From: Balamuthia mandrillaris
Lineage: Eukaryota; Discosea; Longamoebia; Balamuthiidae
Direction of reading: 5' to 3'
Assembly (NCBI GenBank): GCA_031835245.1
Contig: JAVKOQ010000267.1
Span: 1 to 64,000 of the forward strand
Length of the DNA stretch: 64,000 nucleotides
Part shown: in pieces, positions 1 through 14,185 of the stretch
Layout: each line of letters begins with the position of its first letter
How positions within the stretch are numbered: the stretch's first letter is position 1
Program-made: the position numbers and the translations under genes
Notes under the pieces: generated by a model
What the model saw: the letters and a program-made list of their open reading frames with translations, nothing else
What the model was told of the DNA's origin: nothing
Databases searched by the model: none

Positions 1-149
1 TGGCAGCGGCCTCTGAGCACAAACAGAAAGAAGAGAATGAACTTCAGACTTCTAAACATGTGGCAACTACAACTGTGAACGACAATACGGCTGCCTTTGA
101 GGAGGACTACTGTGCAGTCCTGGACGATAGCTTTCGCGTTTTGGAGTAA
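1..149 (+). CDS. C-terminal end of an unrecognised protein (partial)
   Basis: An open frame enters from the left edge (first full codon at 3) and ends at TAA 147-149. It encodes about 48 residues that are acidic and polar, ending in DDSFRVLE. There is no domain to recognise in so short a piece. The next gene lies on the opposite strand with its stop at 350, so this is a convergent 3' end. That it is coding rests on the open frame and the typical hydrophilic composition only. Confidence 0.45.
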   Translation, partial: AAASEHKQKEENELQTSKHVATTTVNDNTAAFEEDYCAVLDDSFRVLE

Positions 150-349
150 AGTTGATACCCCTTTTGCGAGCTGTTAACACACAAAAGCTCTAATGTAAAG
201 AAAGATCGATGTAAAATGACTAAAATGAGGGCAATTCAATGTATGCAAATGAATAGACGAGTGAAACGGATTATTGGCGGGCAAATGAGTGAGCGGATGG
301 TTTGGTAGGTCGGGTGCAGGTAAAATAGGATGGGCGAATGGATAAATGA

Positions 350-1518
350 CTACAACAGACCTGGCACTGCAAAACAGAAGAGGAGGCCAGCAGCCCCTCC
401 ACAGGCGAGCAGGGCCTCCGCTCCGGGATTGGTATTCCAACACAGCCGATGAAGGCCCACAAGTGGAGGGGCGAAGGGGGCCTCCGTGACAGCGCCATTG
501 GAGGAGGTAGATACCGCTGCATCTTCTATCCCCTCTTCTGCCTCCTCCTGCTCATTGTCCTCAGTAGGTTGATGGTCGTCAGTCTTCCAGCTTCTCTCCA
601 AGGTGGCATCTTCAGCTCTAAAAATGAGCCGAGAGGGTTCGTCTTGCTCGGAAGGCACGTTGCTACGTTGGGGGGTGGTCGTAATCTCATATGAGGTGGT
701 CAGCAAGCTGAAGTCTTTAAGCTTTCCCTTAGACCGTATCGGACCGGCTATGGGCCACAGGCGAAGAGAGCCATCCGCACTGCAAAATGCCAAATAATTG
801 AGCCATGGCGTTGCGTCCATATCCTTTTTGTTTGGTGTTGGTGTTGGTGTTGGTGTTGGTGTTGGTGTTGGTGTTGGTGTTGGTGTTGGTGTTGGTGTTG
901 GTGTTGGTGTTGGTGTTGGTGTTGGTGTGGTGTTGGTGTTGGTGTTGGTGTTGGTGTTGGTGTTGGTGTTGGTGTTGGTGTTGGTGTTGGTGTTGGTGTT
1001 TTGGAGTAGCAGTATAGAGGAAACGTGTTAGCAATGGTAATTGGAAACTATGATGGTGGCACCAAACTCACCCACGTCAACTGGGATAAGGAATGCACAA
1101 TGGTAGCTTTCATTTCGTCTACGTCTACATAGCGGATGGACGTGTCGGAGGAGAAAAAAACAAACGGGTGCTCTCTAGAATGGTGCCACAACAGCGAAGA
1201 TACCCAACCTTGAGTGGATATAGAAAATGTATCAATTGTAGCAAAAACACATATATGAGAAAGCCGCTAAAACCAACCTCCTCCTGCCATATAGGTATAG
1301 ACTGGAGTATAAGGGTTCCGCAGGTCCCACAACTTAAGCCAGCCAGACTGTCCTGCCGACACAAACACGTTTGCATCAAACGGGTGCCACCTTACTCTCG
1401 TGATTGCTCGCCTTTGGGCTAAAGTGTAGAATATAGGTGGTGCAGCAGCTGGCAAGGCTAAGTCCCACACCGCCACGTGCCCTTTTGTGGCCGTTTAAGG
1501 TCAAATAAGGTCATTCAA

Positions 1519-1556
<38 letters not shown>

Positions 1557-3406
1557 CCTCACAAACCATCAGAACACCCAGCAAGAAGGAGGCTGTGACC
1601 AAACGCAGGAGACCAATCTAATGAACGGATAGGCATATTATGAGGAAGGCGAAGTTCTCTGTCTGGCCTTAGTGCGATATGACGGGGCTCACTTGGCTCT
1701 TTTCCTGATATAAGGAAGTAGAACAGGAACAAGAAGAACAAGAAAAGGAGGATGCTCAGTTGTGCATAAAATAATGTTTCACAACAGAAAAAAGCCTCAC
1801 CTTGGGCAGGTATGGCCAACGAGCAAGGAGTAGGAACACTGTAGATTTTAATAGAGCCATCTTCGTTAGCGACAGCAAGTATGCCAAGCCTCTGCATGGC
1901 AGGTTGGTGGGTGTTGGGACACCATTTGACATCAGAAATCCCAACACCACCGCACTCGAAGGTAAAGTGAAGAACAGGAAGTGAAGGGCAAGAGCTATGA
2001 ATAGCTTCCATTTGAGTCCGTGGTATTCCCCATATCTGCAAAGTAGCGTGCACCTTTTCTCCCTCCCCTTCCCCTTCCTCGTTCTCCTCCAAATCCATGT
2101 TCCCTGTTGTGGTGCAAGGATTATTCACTGCTACCACCAAGAGTTCTTCATGTGCGTCTTCTTGTTCTTGTTCTTCCCCCTTTTCTTCCACCCCTTTCTC
2201 TCCCCGACTTCGCGAAAAGGGCGTAGAAGCAACAGCATTGGAGGGTGCGGGTGCCCAATCTAATCCCCATATGGCTCCACCTGTGCGAAGAACAAAGCCA
2301 TAGCTACGCCCTGCTGCTTCTTCTTGATCGGAGGCAGGTGTGGTCGGTGGGTCTGTGCCCCACGCCATAGCCTCGTGCAGAGCAAGGGTTGCTGTTCGTT
2401 CATTGGTTGCTGAGTAGGGGTCTCTCCACCCAAAGGAGAAGCAGCTAATATAGCACAGTCAGACATAGTTACAAAACCTGTCACTCACAGTAATACATAC
2501 TCTATCGGTTGGTTGGGGTGTCTCTCTTTGTAAAGGAGGAGAGGGTGAGGTTGCCAATTGGAAAAGGGTACAAAGGAAGAATGCTGTCGGCATTTGTCCC
2601 GCAACCGTTCCTCCCTCTTTTGTCGCCTAAAGTGGAAAAATGGTAGTTTGGGGGGGGGGGTAGTGGGGCGGCGAAGGGTGGTTAGTCCTCTCTTCCGCAT
2701 CAATAATAGGGGTTTGGGGGAAGGGCATGGCTTACGCTACATCGCGGTGCCGTGTGGCACGCACGAGACCAATAGGCCGTCTTCCCTTCTTCACGTAGGT
2801 GTACTTGGGCCGGGAATAACCAGGTTGACCTTTAGCAATGTAGGAAGCCTTTCCTTTGGCCGTGGTTTCTTGGTCTTCGCTCCATTCTTCCAATTCTTTG
2901 TCTGGGCGGAGGCTGGATCTGCCCTGTCCACGACCGCGCGCTCTGCCTTGTCCGCGCCCCCTTCCCCGGCCCCGTCCTCGTCCTCTCCCACGGGCTTGGC
3001 TCCTGACTCTGCCTTCTTCGAGCTCCTCAGCAGTTTCCAATTCCTCCACACTCACCACCTCCCCCACTGTTGTTTGTTGGACAGGATCCGCTGTTGTCGC
3101 TGCGTCTGCTGCCACGGATGCCTCTCCTCCCTCCTTCTCTACTGCCACTTCTTCCTCCACAGCCTGCAACAACGGCCTAGCAAAACCATGTGCTGCGGGT
3201 GGGTTGAGGGAATTTCTTTTGCGGCCTCGGCTAGCATTGGTGGTGCCAGGGGGTCTTCCTCTCCTTCTTGCTGCTCTTGCGGTAGGCGCTAGAGTAGGTG
3301 CAGCAGAGGGGGCACTGTTAGAGGAGGGGGCTTGTTGTTGTTGCGTTTGCGGATCTTGCCTTTCTTGTGGGCTGCTACTCCCGCCCGCAGAGGAGGGGAA
3401 GTGCAT
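350..3406 (-). CDS. GTF3C2: TFIIIC110-like WD40 subunit of transcription factor IIIC
   Basis: Subunit of the factor that recruits TFIIIB and RNA polymerase III to tRNA and 5S genes in the nucleus. Seven exons fit phase by phase: 3406-2736, 2626-2489, 2444-1801, 1704-1567, 1481-1278, 1172-1072, 823-350, giving about 789 residues. The N-terminal quarter has an AT-hook-like RRRGRPPG motif and a long RG-rich run. The rest carries WD40 blades of the GTF3C2 type, seen as GGAIWGLDWAP, ISDVKWCPN, MPIRSLDWSP, ITRVRWHPFDANVFVSAGQ, KLWDLRNPY, DTSIRYVDVDE and LAFCSADGSLRLW. The order and spacing match TFIIIC110 better than a generic WD protein. The start chosen is the ATG at 3406; an ATG in another frame at 3525 could begin an extra 5' exon. 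The last intron holds a long (AACACC)n run on the sense strand. Confidence 0.8.
831..1000. repeat. (GGTGTT)n hexanucleotide microsatellite
   Basis: About 28 nearly perfect copies of GGTGTT, with one register slip near 927. It lies inside the last intron of the TFIIIC110-like gene and reads AACACC on the sense strand. The open frames it creates (poly-VG, poly-LV) are artefacts. Confidence 0.95.
1522..1551. repeat. (CT)n microsatellite
   Basis: A dinucleotide run in the intron between TFIIIC110 exons 1567 and 1481. On the sense strand it is (AG)n, the rarer orientation in this window. Confidence 0.9.
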
Positions 3407-3532
3407 GTTCGACTCCCAACGACAGCACTCTGATTTTGCGGGCTAAAACTTTCCTCTCCTCGCGCTTTCCCTGCTCTCGAAATGCCTTTTTTCTTTTTCC
3501 CTCGTTTGGTGGGGCTGCAAACCAAGCCACTG

Positions 3533-3574
3533 GGGTTAGGGTTACGGTTTACGGTTAGGGTTAGGGTTAGGGTT
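3533..3574. promoter_or_regulatory. Short interstitial TTAGGG array in a divergent promoter
   Basis: About 40 bp made of GGTTAGGG-type units, some variant (GGTTACG, GGTTTACG). It lies between the start codons of two divergent genes (3406 on minus, 3739 on plus). It could be a fossil of telomere repair or a promoter element like the telo box of other eukaryotes. It is seen directly; the regulatory role is inferred. Confidence 0.6.
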
Positions 3575-3738
3575 TGTGCCTTGCGCTCAACAAAAATGGT
3601 AACGCAACCAGAAAGGAGGTAGCACTAGCACGTGGCCTGCTGACAAAGACGTGGAACGAAAGGGCAGACCTGCAACCTCGTCAAGACAGGCCTGCTTGTG
3701 CTTGCTTCGTTGGTTGGAGGGGTCTTCTTAAGACGAAG

Positions 3739-4439
3739 ATGGGCAGAGCTGTGCGCATGCCGACGGCAGCCCGCCGCGCCACGGGTGGCAGCAGCGAGTT
3801 GGTAGTACGGGGACAACTGTTAGACAAGCGAGACTGTCCTCCGTCGGGGAAGGAGCACTACGGCCTGGTCATGAAGTACCAGCTGTTAGAAGTTATCAGT
3901 GGGGTATGGCAGAACCCTGCAAGGGACACTGTACTCTATGTCGCGCATGGGGCGCCTGAAATGTCCAGAAGTCTCTACTACAAGGTACTCTCAAACTTGT
4001 ACTTTGCTCCCCTCCTCCAGGCGGGTCGAGTTGGAGACCCCTGAATGACTTATTCTTATTTTGTGCTAACATACTGCTACTGTCATCCTGTCTGGACCTG
4101 CCGCCCAACACGTCCTGCTTTCTCTCCTTCTCTCGAAAGTTTTGTGGTACGTTGAAGAGTTTCAACGTGGGGGATGTGCACAGGTTACGCTTGAAAGAGA
4201 AGCTACCAGGTAATCCTTCCCCGTTCGATGTGGTGGTTGACCCATACCTGGAGCATGATGAAAGGGCTAGATTCCTATGCCTAAGAGCTGACCCCGCCTT
4301 CTCTGTGGAGCAAGAAGATTTTTCACATAGTACAGAAGGGGAAGAAGATGACTACGATGAGGATGACGACTATTACTCAGAAGAAGGTGATGACGATGAG
4401 GTTGCAGAGGAACAAGTAGGGTCAGAGGAAGAGAGCTGA
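3739..4439 (+). CDS. Unrecognised 181-residue protein with acidic tail
   Basis: Two exons, 3739-3984 and 4140-4439, joined in phase 0 (exon 2 begins FCGTLKSFNVGDVHR), give 181 residues. I do not recognise the family. The first 110 residues look like a small folded domain (HYGLVMKYQLLEVISG, then DTVLYVAHGAPEM); the region after residue 140 is dominated by Asp, Glu and Tyr. The donor is GTACTC, a weak match to the usual GTAAG. An upstream in-frame ATG does not exist close by; the open frame extends to 3574 from a non-ATG codon. It shares a 333-bp divergent promoter with TFIIIC110. No membrane segment or signal peptide is visible, so a cytosolic or nuclear protein is likely. Confidence 0.65.
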
Positions 4440-4754
4440 CGCAAGGTTTCAACAATGTATATATACCCGTTACGGCAACCTGTGCCCTCCTATTCGAGGC
4501 CCAGCATGACATATAAAATAACATGAGCCTGATTGTACAGACACACACATGCCTGCACACCTACGACTTTTTTTTAAAAAATCCCAGAACAGAATTCTTT
4601 TCTCTCAGAGCAGGATCTCTTAATGAGAGACCTGCGGTGGGATCTATCCCTTCCACACTGGTGTTAGTGTAGATGCAGGGCTTGTGAGCAAGCTTAGCTA
4701 GGATTGTTAGTGTTACATTGACTAACGTCACTCTTTCCCCTTTTTCTCACTTTA

Positions 4755-4885
4755 TCAAAGGTGGATGGAACGCAGAAGAACTACCATACTTCCGACTTGC
4801 TCTTGCTGCCCATACCACCAACCCTCAATAATCAGTTATCTGGCTTGTTCCTCATCGGCCACACTCCAAATCCTAAACCTCTAGG
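4755..4885 (-). mobile_element. Relic of the window's LINE family (3' part)
   Basis: The stretch matches, with scattered changes and one gap of roughly 110 bp, the LINE segment at 20865-21065 (shared core CAGAAGAAC.ACCAT.CTTCC, then CAATAATCAG and CACACTCCA.ATCCTAAA). Orientation is minus. It is the only LINE trace I found among the compact genes. It lies in the convergent 3' gap 4440-5030, where nothing else is recognisable. Confidence 0.65.
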
Positions 4886-5030
4886 CCTTCTTTTCAGCGC
4901 CACTGGGTCATTCACCACCCTCATCCCTCTGCCCTCCTATCTATCTGTTGTCTGTTGAGTTTTGAAAATGTTTAATAACGATAGGCGCATTTGGATGTAA
5001 CAGCGAGGTTTTGACCAGAATGGAGCCGAG

Positions 5031-6597
5031 TTAATGGAAAAAGAAGGGGTAGCCACCCACTTTGTGTTGGGCAAAAATATAGAGGATAAGGTGGATAACG
5101 TAGGCCAGCACCGTGAATAAACCAAGAAAGGCTCCCCTTCGCTTCCAAGGGTTCTCTAGCCGTGGAACAAAGTCGGTAAGCAGTACCCATGAAGCAGTAC
5201 CTGCATAAAGTAGAGACGGAGGAGGGACGTTAAGGCATCAAAAGCGTCCTGATGAGAGAAAGAGCAGTCTTCCTCTTTTCTGCACCACCATCTCAAGCTA
5301 AGAACTCAAAAGGATATAAAGAATGACCATGAATACGCCCTCCCAAATGTATTGACTGCGTGAGCCAGGTGCAAAGTAGGAAGGGCGCAGGTCCTGTCCT
5401 AAGCCTCTCCAAGGCGGCAGCCGGATAGCATTGAATATGACACCAGCCAGGGTGAATGCATACAGACACTGTGGTGCTCAAAAGTTAGGTGGAGGAACAC
5501 GACGTGTGGCAGATGTTTGGACAAGCACATTGCATTTCTTTGAGATGAGATGAGAAAAGGATTTGTTCTTACCAAGGTGAGCAGGTAGAATACCAAGGGT
5601 TGTCGTTGCCAAAGGCCATAGATCAGCAAGAAAACAACAAATGCTATTGGCACGGCAATCACAGCTTGCTTTACCTCTGGACTATCCAGCAGTGGTCCAC
5701 GAGCTGGGAACTATGCGACAGCAGCACAGTTAGCCACAACAATATCAACCACTAATCAGCAGCAGCAGGAGGAGGACGAAGGTGTGGTACAATACACGCA
5801 TTGAGGTCTTTTGTTCAAGCCAGTGAGATAGGGCAAATGGTGCAGCAAGGTCTTGCATGCTCTTGGGCCTAAACTCTTCAACTTGCCGATGGGTGGAAGA
5901 AGCAAGGTTCTGTTGCTCGGTGCTGCGCAGTAGGAGGAGAGTAGGCAGGCCTCTCACCCCAAACTTTTGTGCTGGCACGTCAAGGTACGCTGGATCACCG
6001 ACAAAAGCAAACAAAGTGCGGCTTTGAGGGTTGGGCAGAGTGTCGAGGTGACTGGCCAACAATTGCCGTAGGTTTTCGTTGAGGGCACTGCAGTGCGATA
6101 GTTATTAATTACCGAAGGAGCAGCGGGCAAGGAGAGCTCCGCTTGGCATCATACCAAGACTTACCCGCAAGGCACACAGCGCACACTGTCACTAGTCCAC
6201 AACAGCAGCAGGTCGTATGGTCGCATAGTTGGCAGTACAAACCGTTTGTAGTTGGTTTCATTCATTGGGATGAAGGTGAATTGCTCCTGCAGTTCTCGTA
6301 GTTTTGCGAGCCGTTTTTCTGACTACAGTTGGCGACGGGCACGTGGGTGAGAGAGAGAGAGAGAGAGAGAGAAAGCGAAGAAAGAGAGAGAGAGAGACAG
6401 AGAGAGAGAGAAAGCGAAGAAAGAGAGAGAGAGACAGAGAGAGAGATAGAGGTTGCTGTCAGTAGGTCCACAGCAACTGTTGTAAGGCCACTCACCTTGG
6501 TCTCGGTTTGAGGGCACACCAAAACGGCTAAAAGGAATACAAAGAATAGCACGCTCAAGGGCCGCCAACAGAGCAGCAGCTCCTTGTCCCTCCCCAT
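5031..6597 (-). CDS. OST3: Oligosaccharyltransferase subunit OST3/OST6 (TUSC3/MAGT1 family)
   Basis: ER membrane subunit of the N-glycosylation complex, with a lumenal thioredoxin-like domain that holds substrate thiols. Six exons fit in phase: 6597-6496, 6322-6165, 6087-5796, 5710-5573, 5468-5306, 5200-5031, giving 340 residues. Exon 1 is a signal peptide (hydrophobic LSVLFFVFLLAVLVC). The thioredoxin-like domain has CVPC (CxxC) after LLLLWTSDSVR and a downstream FGVRGLPTLLLLR. Four membrane segments follow in exons 4-6, the normal OST3/6 layout and length. The family does not separate OST3 from OST6 by sequence here. Intron 1 carries sense-strand (CT)n. It is 116 bp downstream of BAG6 on the same strand. 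Confidence 0.88.
6351..6451. repeat. (GA)n microsatellite with an AAAGCGAAG spacer
   Basis: Three GA blocks split by AAAGCGAAGAAAG, in intron 1 of OST3 (sense strand CT). The repeated spacer shows the array grew by duplication of a larger unit. Confidence 0.85.
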
Positions 6598-6713
6598 CCC
6601 TGCTTCGCGGCTGGGTTTATGTGTTATCGGGACGACGTGAAATACTGTATCGGTCCATTGATCTTGATAAGATCCATGTATTTATTGTGCAGCACACCCA
6701 GCCACAAACAAGC

Positions 6714-9700
6714 TCAGTGTTGTGGTTTAGCGTGATGGCCGCCGCGAAGGTGAGGGTTGCCCTTTTGGTAGGCTGCGCTAAGATGTGTTGATTGCGGAAG
6801 CCGATGGGATTGACGTTGTTCGTCCTCCTGGATCATACGCAGCCAGTCTGGGGGTATATGGCCTGGGGAACGCTGAGCAGATGCTAGATCGAGGGTGGGG
6901 ATGGTAATGAGAGGAGCCCCTCTGCCATTATCCCTTGGCACAGAGGAAACAGTAGCAGCAGAAGAAGAGGTGTGCCCTGCAGAGAAAGTATTCATTACGT
7001 GAACAGCGATAAGGTTGGAGCCCAGGCGAGCTACTTCGTCTCCCATGAAGGCAAGCCTCTGAAGGGAACAAAGGTTATGACCCAAAGAATAACAAGGTAG
7101 CAAACGGCCTGATAGAACTCCTTACCGTTTGCAAAAACCATTGCACAAAGAAAGCTGTATCTGAAAGCCCGCCCCTAAAATTGAGGGAAAGAGATTGGAC
7201 GAGCTCCTGCACGAAGTCGCGGCTCCAGGCTTTCAAATCCATGGCAAACCTTTCCTCGCTTGACGCTAATATCAGCTCCAGCAGTCTATAAGTGTGACTA
7301 TGTACAACGGTCAAGGCTGCTTCTGTGATATTGCCACCTTCCACAATTCGCCCCTTGATCTCCTAAATGTACCCATTGTAAGTTCGAGGCTGTTACTCAG
7401 ACCATCGCTGTTTCATCACATCACATCACCATCATCAAAGTACAAGGTGCGTTACCTCAGGTAGATTATTTTCGTCCAATGACTCGGACAAAGACTTGAC
7501 AATTTCCTGTGCAAAGCTCTTAATTCGGTCAGGAGAGTTTGAACTAAGGCCCACTTCGGTTTGTAAATAATTTGAAAGAGTGCGCTGCAGAGGACCCATA
7601 GGCGCCCAATTGCCCTGAAGCAAGCTGAGCAGATCCGGAACAGAGAGTTCAGACATTACTAAGTGGAAAATTTCACCAAGCGCATCGCTACCTGCAAGAT
7701 GGCGGGACAGGATTGTTAGAGAGAGGTAAATAAATGCAAAACAGGAGCGTACCCTCCATAACATCAGTTTGCACAGGCGAAGAAGTGCCCTGTGCTTCCA
7801 TGGTCTGTGCAAGAGAAGCTATGACATCGCTCACGCTTGGGGATTGAGTAGAGTCACTCACATTCCCCATTGCTTGGGTGAGTATTTGAAACATTCTTGC
7901 AGTTGCTGCAGGCTGTGACAGCGGTGCGTCACCAGACGCCGGGCTACTGGTTGCTTGGGCAGGGGGTACAGAAGCAGCAGAGGGTCGCGAGGCCAAGGAA
8001 CTGAATACTTGCGACATCATCGCATTTAGATCAAATGGAGAGGCTGAAGTATTGGTACCCTGTGATGCGGTATTGGTTGGAGTCCCAGAGGTGGGTGAAC
8101 TTCTTGACGGCGTGCCAAAACTGTGAAAGACAGAGCCCATCAGGTTGTTGAAATCGGCAGGTGGTGAAGTTGAAGTTGTACCCTGGGCTAACAGAAACTG
8201 GAGTTAGTTATGTTGCTTTGGACTGATTTTGAGAAGAGTTTTAAATAACTAACCTCCTGAGGGAGAAGGTTGTTGTGGTTGTTGACTGGAATGTGTTTGC
8301 TGTATATTCTGAGATAACTGTTGTAAGATGGGAGTAACCATTGGCATTAGGTTGCTGAACAAGTTTGCCACACCACTAGCTATTTTGGCATTAGACAGGG
8401 TAGCGGACATAAAAGGGGAAAAGAAAAAGAAAAAAGTAAGAAACCGTGAAGATCACGAATACAAAAAAGGCGAAGGAGAAAAGGACAAGAGAAAGCAACC
8501 TTGAGCAGTATTTGGTGTGCGTGAAGAACCTGTTGAGGAAGCAGTGGCAACAGTACTCCTTGCAGGAGCAGATCCAGTGCCAAATCGTACGGAGACAGGT
8601 GTTGTGTTTGGCAACTGCAACTGACGTGCAGACCCCCTGCTTTCTCCCATTTGTGTCGAGGAGAGCAGTGGTGACAACAGCAAAAGAAGGCTGCCTAGAG
8701 GCTGCAAAAGAGGTGCTACTGCCTGCAGCAACTGTTGTGCTTCTTCTCTGTCGCTTTGATCCTCAATGCTGCTCTCACGAGAAAGAAGGGCACCAAGTTG
8801 AAGAAGATGAGGATAACAGCGCTGCAACCAAGAGGCCAACTGCAGCACTTGTACTCCCGTTCGCTCAACGGCGTTTGTTGCAGCGGAAGTTGAGGCTGAC
8901 CCTTCCGTTCCTGTGATGGTCAAGTGTGAGTACTTATTGGTTGGAGTAAACAACCTTGGCATCGGCGTACCACTGCCAGTTATCTGCACCGAGAGAAGCC
9001 GGTCCACAGCAACCCTAACAGAGGGAGAAAGCTGTTCTACAGCTAACAACTAGCCCATCCATAACAACGTTAACACTTTGAAAAGAGTGAGACCAGGAAA
9101 GAATAGAGAGCGCGTACTTGGGAAGATACTTGTTGTCCCTGAGATTGAGAAGGCTGCGAGGATTGTTCGCTTGAAGCGTAGTTTGTGGTAGCTAATCTAA
9201 CAGAAGCAGAGCTGCCCAGGGGTACACCAAGAGAACTCAGCACATTTGAGAGAAGCTGGGTTTTATGGGTGATCCGGATCATTAACAACAGCTTTTTTGG
9301 AGGGGGCGGAAGGGGTTAAAAACCTCTCAGAGGCATGCGTACATTATTTAGGTTGGAGGTATCACTGCCGACTGGAATAGTGACAGCCCCCATCACAAAG
9401 TTCTGAGGTACAGGAGCTGGGACAGGGGCACGTGCACTACTAGTCGAAGGCCCCATTGTGCTGGCAGTGCCTATATGCATCCATTAGCGCAGAGGACAGT
9501 AAAGAGGAAAGGAGAAAAATACACACTCGACTGAGGAGGTGGCACATTTGGAGGACGTTCCACCATATGAAGAACTTGGCCATCTTGGATAGCTGGTGCG
9601 GCAGAGGTTATACATCAACTGTCGTGGAGCAATCCGTTTAAAAAACGATACTTACAGTAATCTTGGATGGTTTTGTCGTCTTTCAGGACTTTGCCATGGA

Positions 9701-9939
9701 AAATCAATCTCTGTGCCTCAGGAGGAACATTGGTAGAGTCACTGATTTTAGCTTTCAGCTCTGGCACTGTAATCTAGAGCAAGCAGTTAGTCAGACTGAC
9801 CAACTAAAAACACATTGGTTTCAAAGTGGCTTACATTTGGAGCCACGGAAAACGAATGAACGCGACTGTCCAATGTCTTTACATTGATTTTGATAGTGGC
9901 AGCAGGCTCACCCTGGGCAACATTAGTCTCTGCCAACAT
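6714..9939 (-). CDS. BAG6: BAG6/Scythe-like ubiquitin-domain chaperone
   Basis: BAG6 holds exposed hydrophobic segments and hands clients to tail-anchor insertion or to degradation. The start is ATG 9939. Exons 9939-9835 and 9773-9656, plus the next one near 9570, build an N-terminal ubiquitin-like domain (ITVPELKAKISDSTNVPPEA, RLIFHGKVLKDDKTIQDY, QDGQVLHMVERPP). The middle is low-complexity Ser/Pro/Gln. A helical region with LGEIFHLVMSELSVPDLLS resembles the BAG6 central domain. The C-terminus has PPDWLRMIQEDEQRQ and then LSAAYQKGNP, matching the end of BAG6, which tells it apart from ubiquilin. At least eight exons; I did not settle every middle boundary. A (CT)n run sits just upstream of the start. 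Confidence 0.8.
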
Positions 9940-9946
9940 CTTTCTT

Positions 9947-9951
<5 letters not shown>

Positions 9952-9986
<35 letters not shown>
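9952..9986. repeat. (CT)n microsatellite between BAG6 and Rit1
   Basis: A dinucleotide run in the 150-bp space between the divergent start codons of BAG6 (9939) and Rit1 (10089). It lies in the shared promoter or 5' leaders. Confidence 0.9.
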
Positions 9987-9988
<2 letters not shown>

Positions 9989-10088
9989 CTCTTCTCTCCT
10001 CTTTAGTTTTTCTTGCTTTTGTCGCCACAAAAACAAACAACAGAACAAAAAACAAAAAGGTTCTTGCGGTCTGAAGTTGCCCCCCGCC

Positions 10089-12607
<2,519 letters not shown>

Positions 12608-12985
12608 TTCTGTTGTCTTTTTACAATGAAACACAAAAGTGAAGACTGTTTTTGACTTGAAGTTCTTGTTTTTTTTTTGAGCTTTTTTGTTACTTTGTTT
12701 TTTTGTAACAACTTTACAAATAGTTTTTCATTTAAATAAAATAACAATACAAAAATAATGAGTTGAGTCAATTTGTATTATATTGTATTATGGGCTGTGT
12801 GTAGCTTTCTTTCCCAACGAATAATATGGACTATACTAATTCAAGAGAACAGCCAGTTGTGAAGAAGATAAAATGAACCGAAACTCTGTGAATGACACTC
12901 ACTGCTTTGGACAGTTATTTGTAAGCTAGCTCTAGTAATGTCTGAAATAAGAAACCAAACATTCTTTCATTCAGAATACACCAAT
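12608..12985. other. AT-rich spacer
   Basis: No gene or repeat is recognised. It holds T and A runs just after the Rit1 stop and marks the start of the AT-rich island. Confidence 0.5.
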
Positions 12986-13140
12986 GTCCTCATTGTGGCC
13001 ACAGCAAGGGCAATGGCAGCGATGGCAAGGACAATGACAATGACTACAACAGTATGACATGAGCAACAGCAACAGCAACAGGAACAGCAACACCAAAGGC
13101 AAGGGCAATGGCAATGAAAATGACAAAAGCAAAGGTGATG
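12986..13140. repeat. Degenerate hexamer satellite (complement of TTGYCM)
   Basis: Units such as GGCAAT, GGCAAG, GACAAT and CAACAG repeat with period six. It is the reverse-strand form of the satellite at 14326, 16405 and 23217. The head sequence seen beside two other copies was not found here. Confidence 0.7.
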
Positions 13141-14185
13141 ATAATATCACTTTTGAGTAGAAGTCTTCAAAGTTATTTAGGGTTATTTTATCTTAATAAT
13201 ATTAAAGGTTCAAATTCATCACATACACAATTAACTTGAAACATGAGATGTGGTCTTCTTCTGATAACACCATGCAGACACTAAGTAGGAGAAGTTATTT
13301 GTTCAACACAATGACTACCAACCTCTTGATTGAACTCAAGTAACAAAGGATATCACCTTTATAAAGAGTCAAAACACAAAGATATGATACCATATGCTTT
13401 GTCATCAAGCAACTTGTGCTATTGTGGTGCCTTCATAAGTCCATTTCTTACAATTGTGAAGTCATGAACATGACCTGGAAATGGTCTAATAACCCACGAA
13501 AAAAGCTCAGTTTTCAGGTCTATCACAAGTTCATACTTAAGTGTGTGTCACATATACTTGAATTCACTGTCATTTTTGAGTCAACAGAGTTGGTTGTGGT
13601 ATTGATATAAAAAAGAAAAATGAAAAACAAAAAACAAAAAACAAAAAACAAAAAACAAAAAACAAAAAACTGAAACATTTCAACCAACTTTGTTGATAAA
13701 GCACTGATAATTGCCCAATAGTAAAATGTCTTTGGCGAAGTTGAAATAAACATCCAAAAGTACAAAGTCCAAAGTAAAATACTTGGCTTGCAATAGTCAT
13801 TTTTTTCCAAAGCAAACCATTATAAAGTCATCTTTCAAAAAAAAGAACCTCTTTAAATCTTTATTAAAGATTTGACCAAATAGGATAATTTTCAATTAGT
13901 AGTCATAAGAAGTTTAGTAGTCATTAATTTTCAATTAATTACTCAATTTAAAGATAAATTCAAAAGAAAAAAGCAACCAAGAAGTCACTTCACAATCCTG
14001 AGCCTCTTTCCTTCCTTGGTTGCCTTCTCAACTATAAATACCTTTCCTTTCACAAGAATCAAACAGGAAGAAAAAAGTGACAATAACATACTTACACACA
14101 CACTTGTTTTTCTTCTTTTCATCAAATATGTTTGACTCCTATCTTTCTCTTTGTTCCTGTCTTGGTTCTAAGCTTAGGTTCTAAC
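13141..14185. other. AT-rich sequence with an AAAAAAC array
   Basis: I see no gene. Six or seven copies of AAAAAAC lie at about 13620-13670. Short open frames here are A/T-run artefacts. Confidence 0.5.

Noticed and set aside
729-1034. Open frames of Val-Gly, Leu-Val or His-Gln/Thr-Asn repeats
   Set aside because: They come only from the (GGTGTT)n microsatellite, which phase analysis places in an intron.
3533-3574. A true chromosome end
   Set aside because: The array is only about 40 bp, has variants and is flanked by genes on both sides.
9656-9939. Ubiquilin (DSK2/PLIC) as identity of the ubiquitin-like gene
   Set aside because: The C-terminus has the BAG6 end (DWLRMIQEDEQRQ, LSAAYQKGNP) and no UBA domain.
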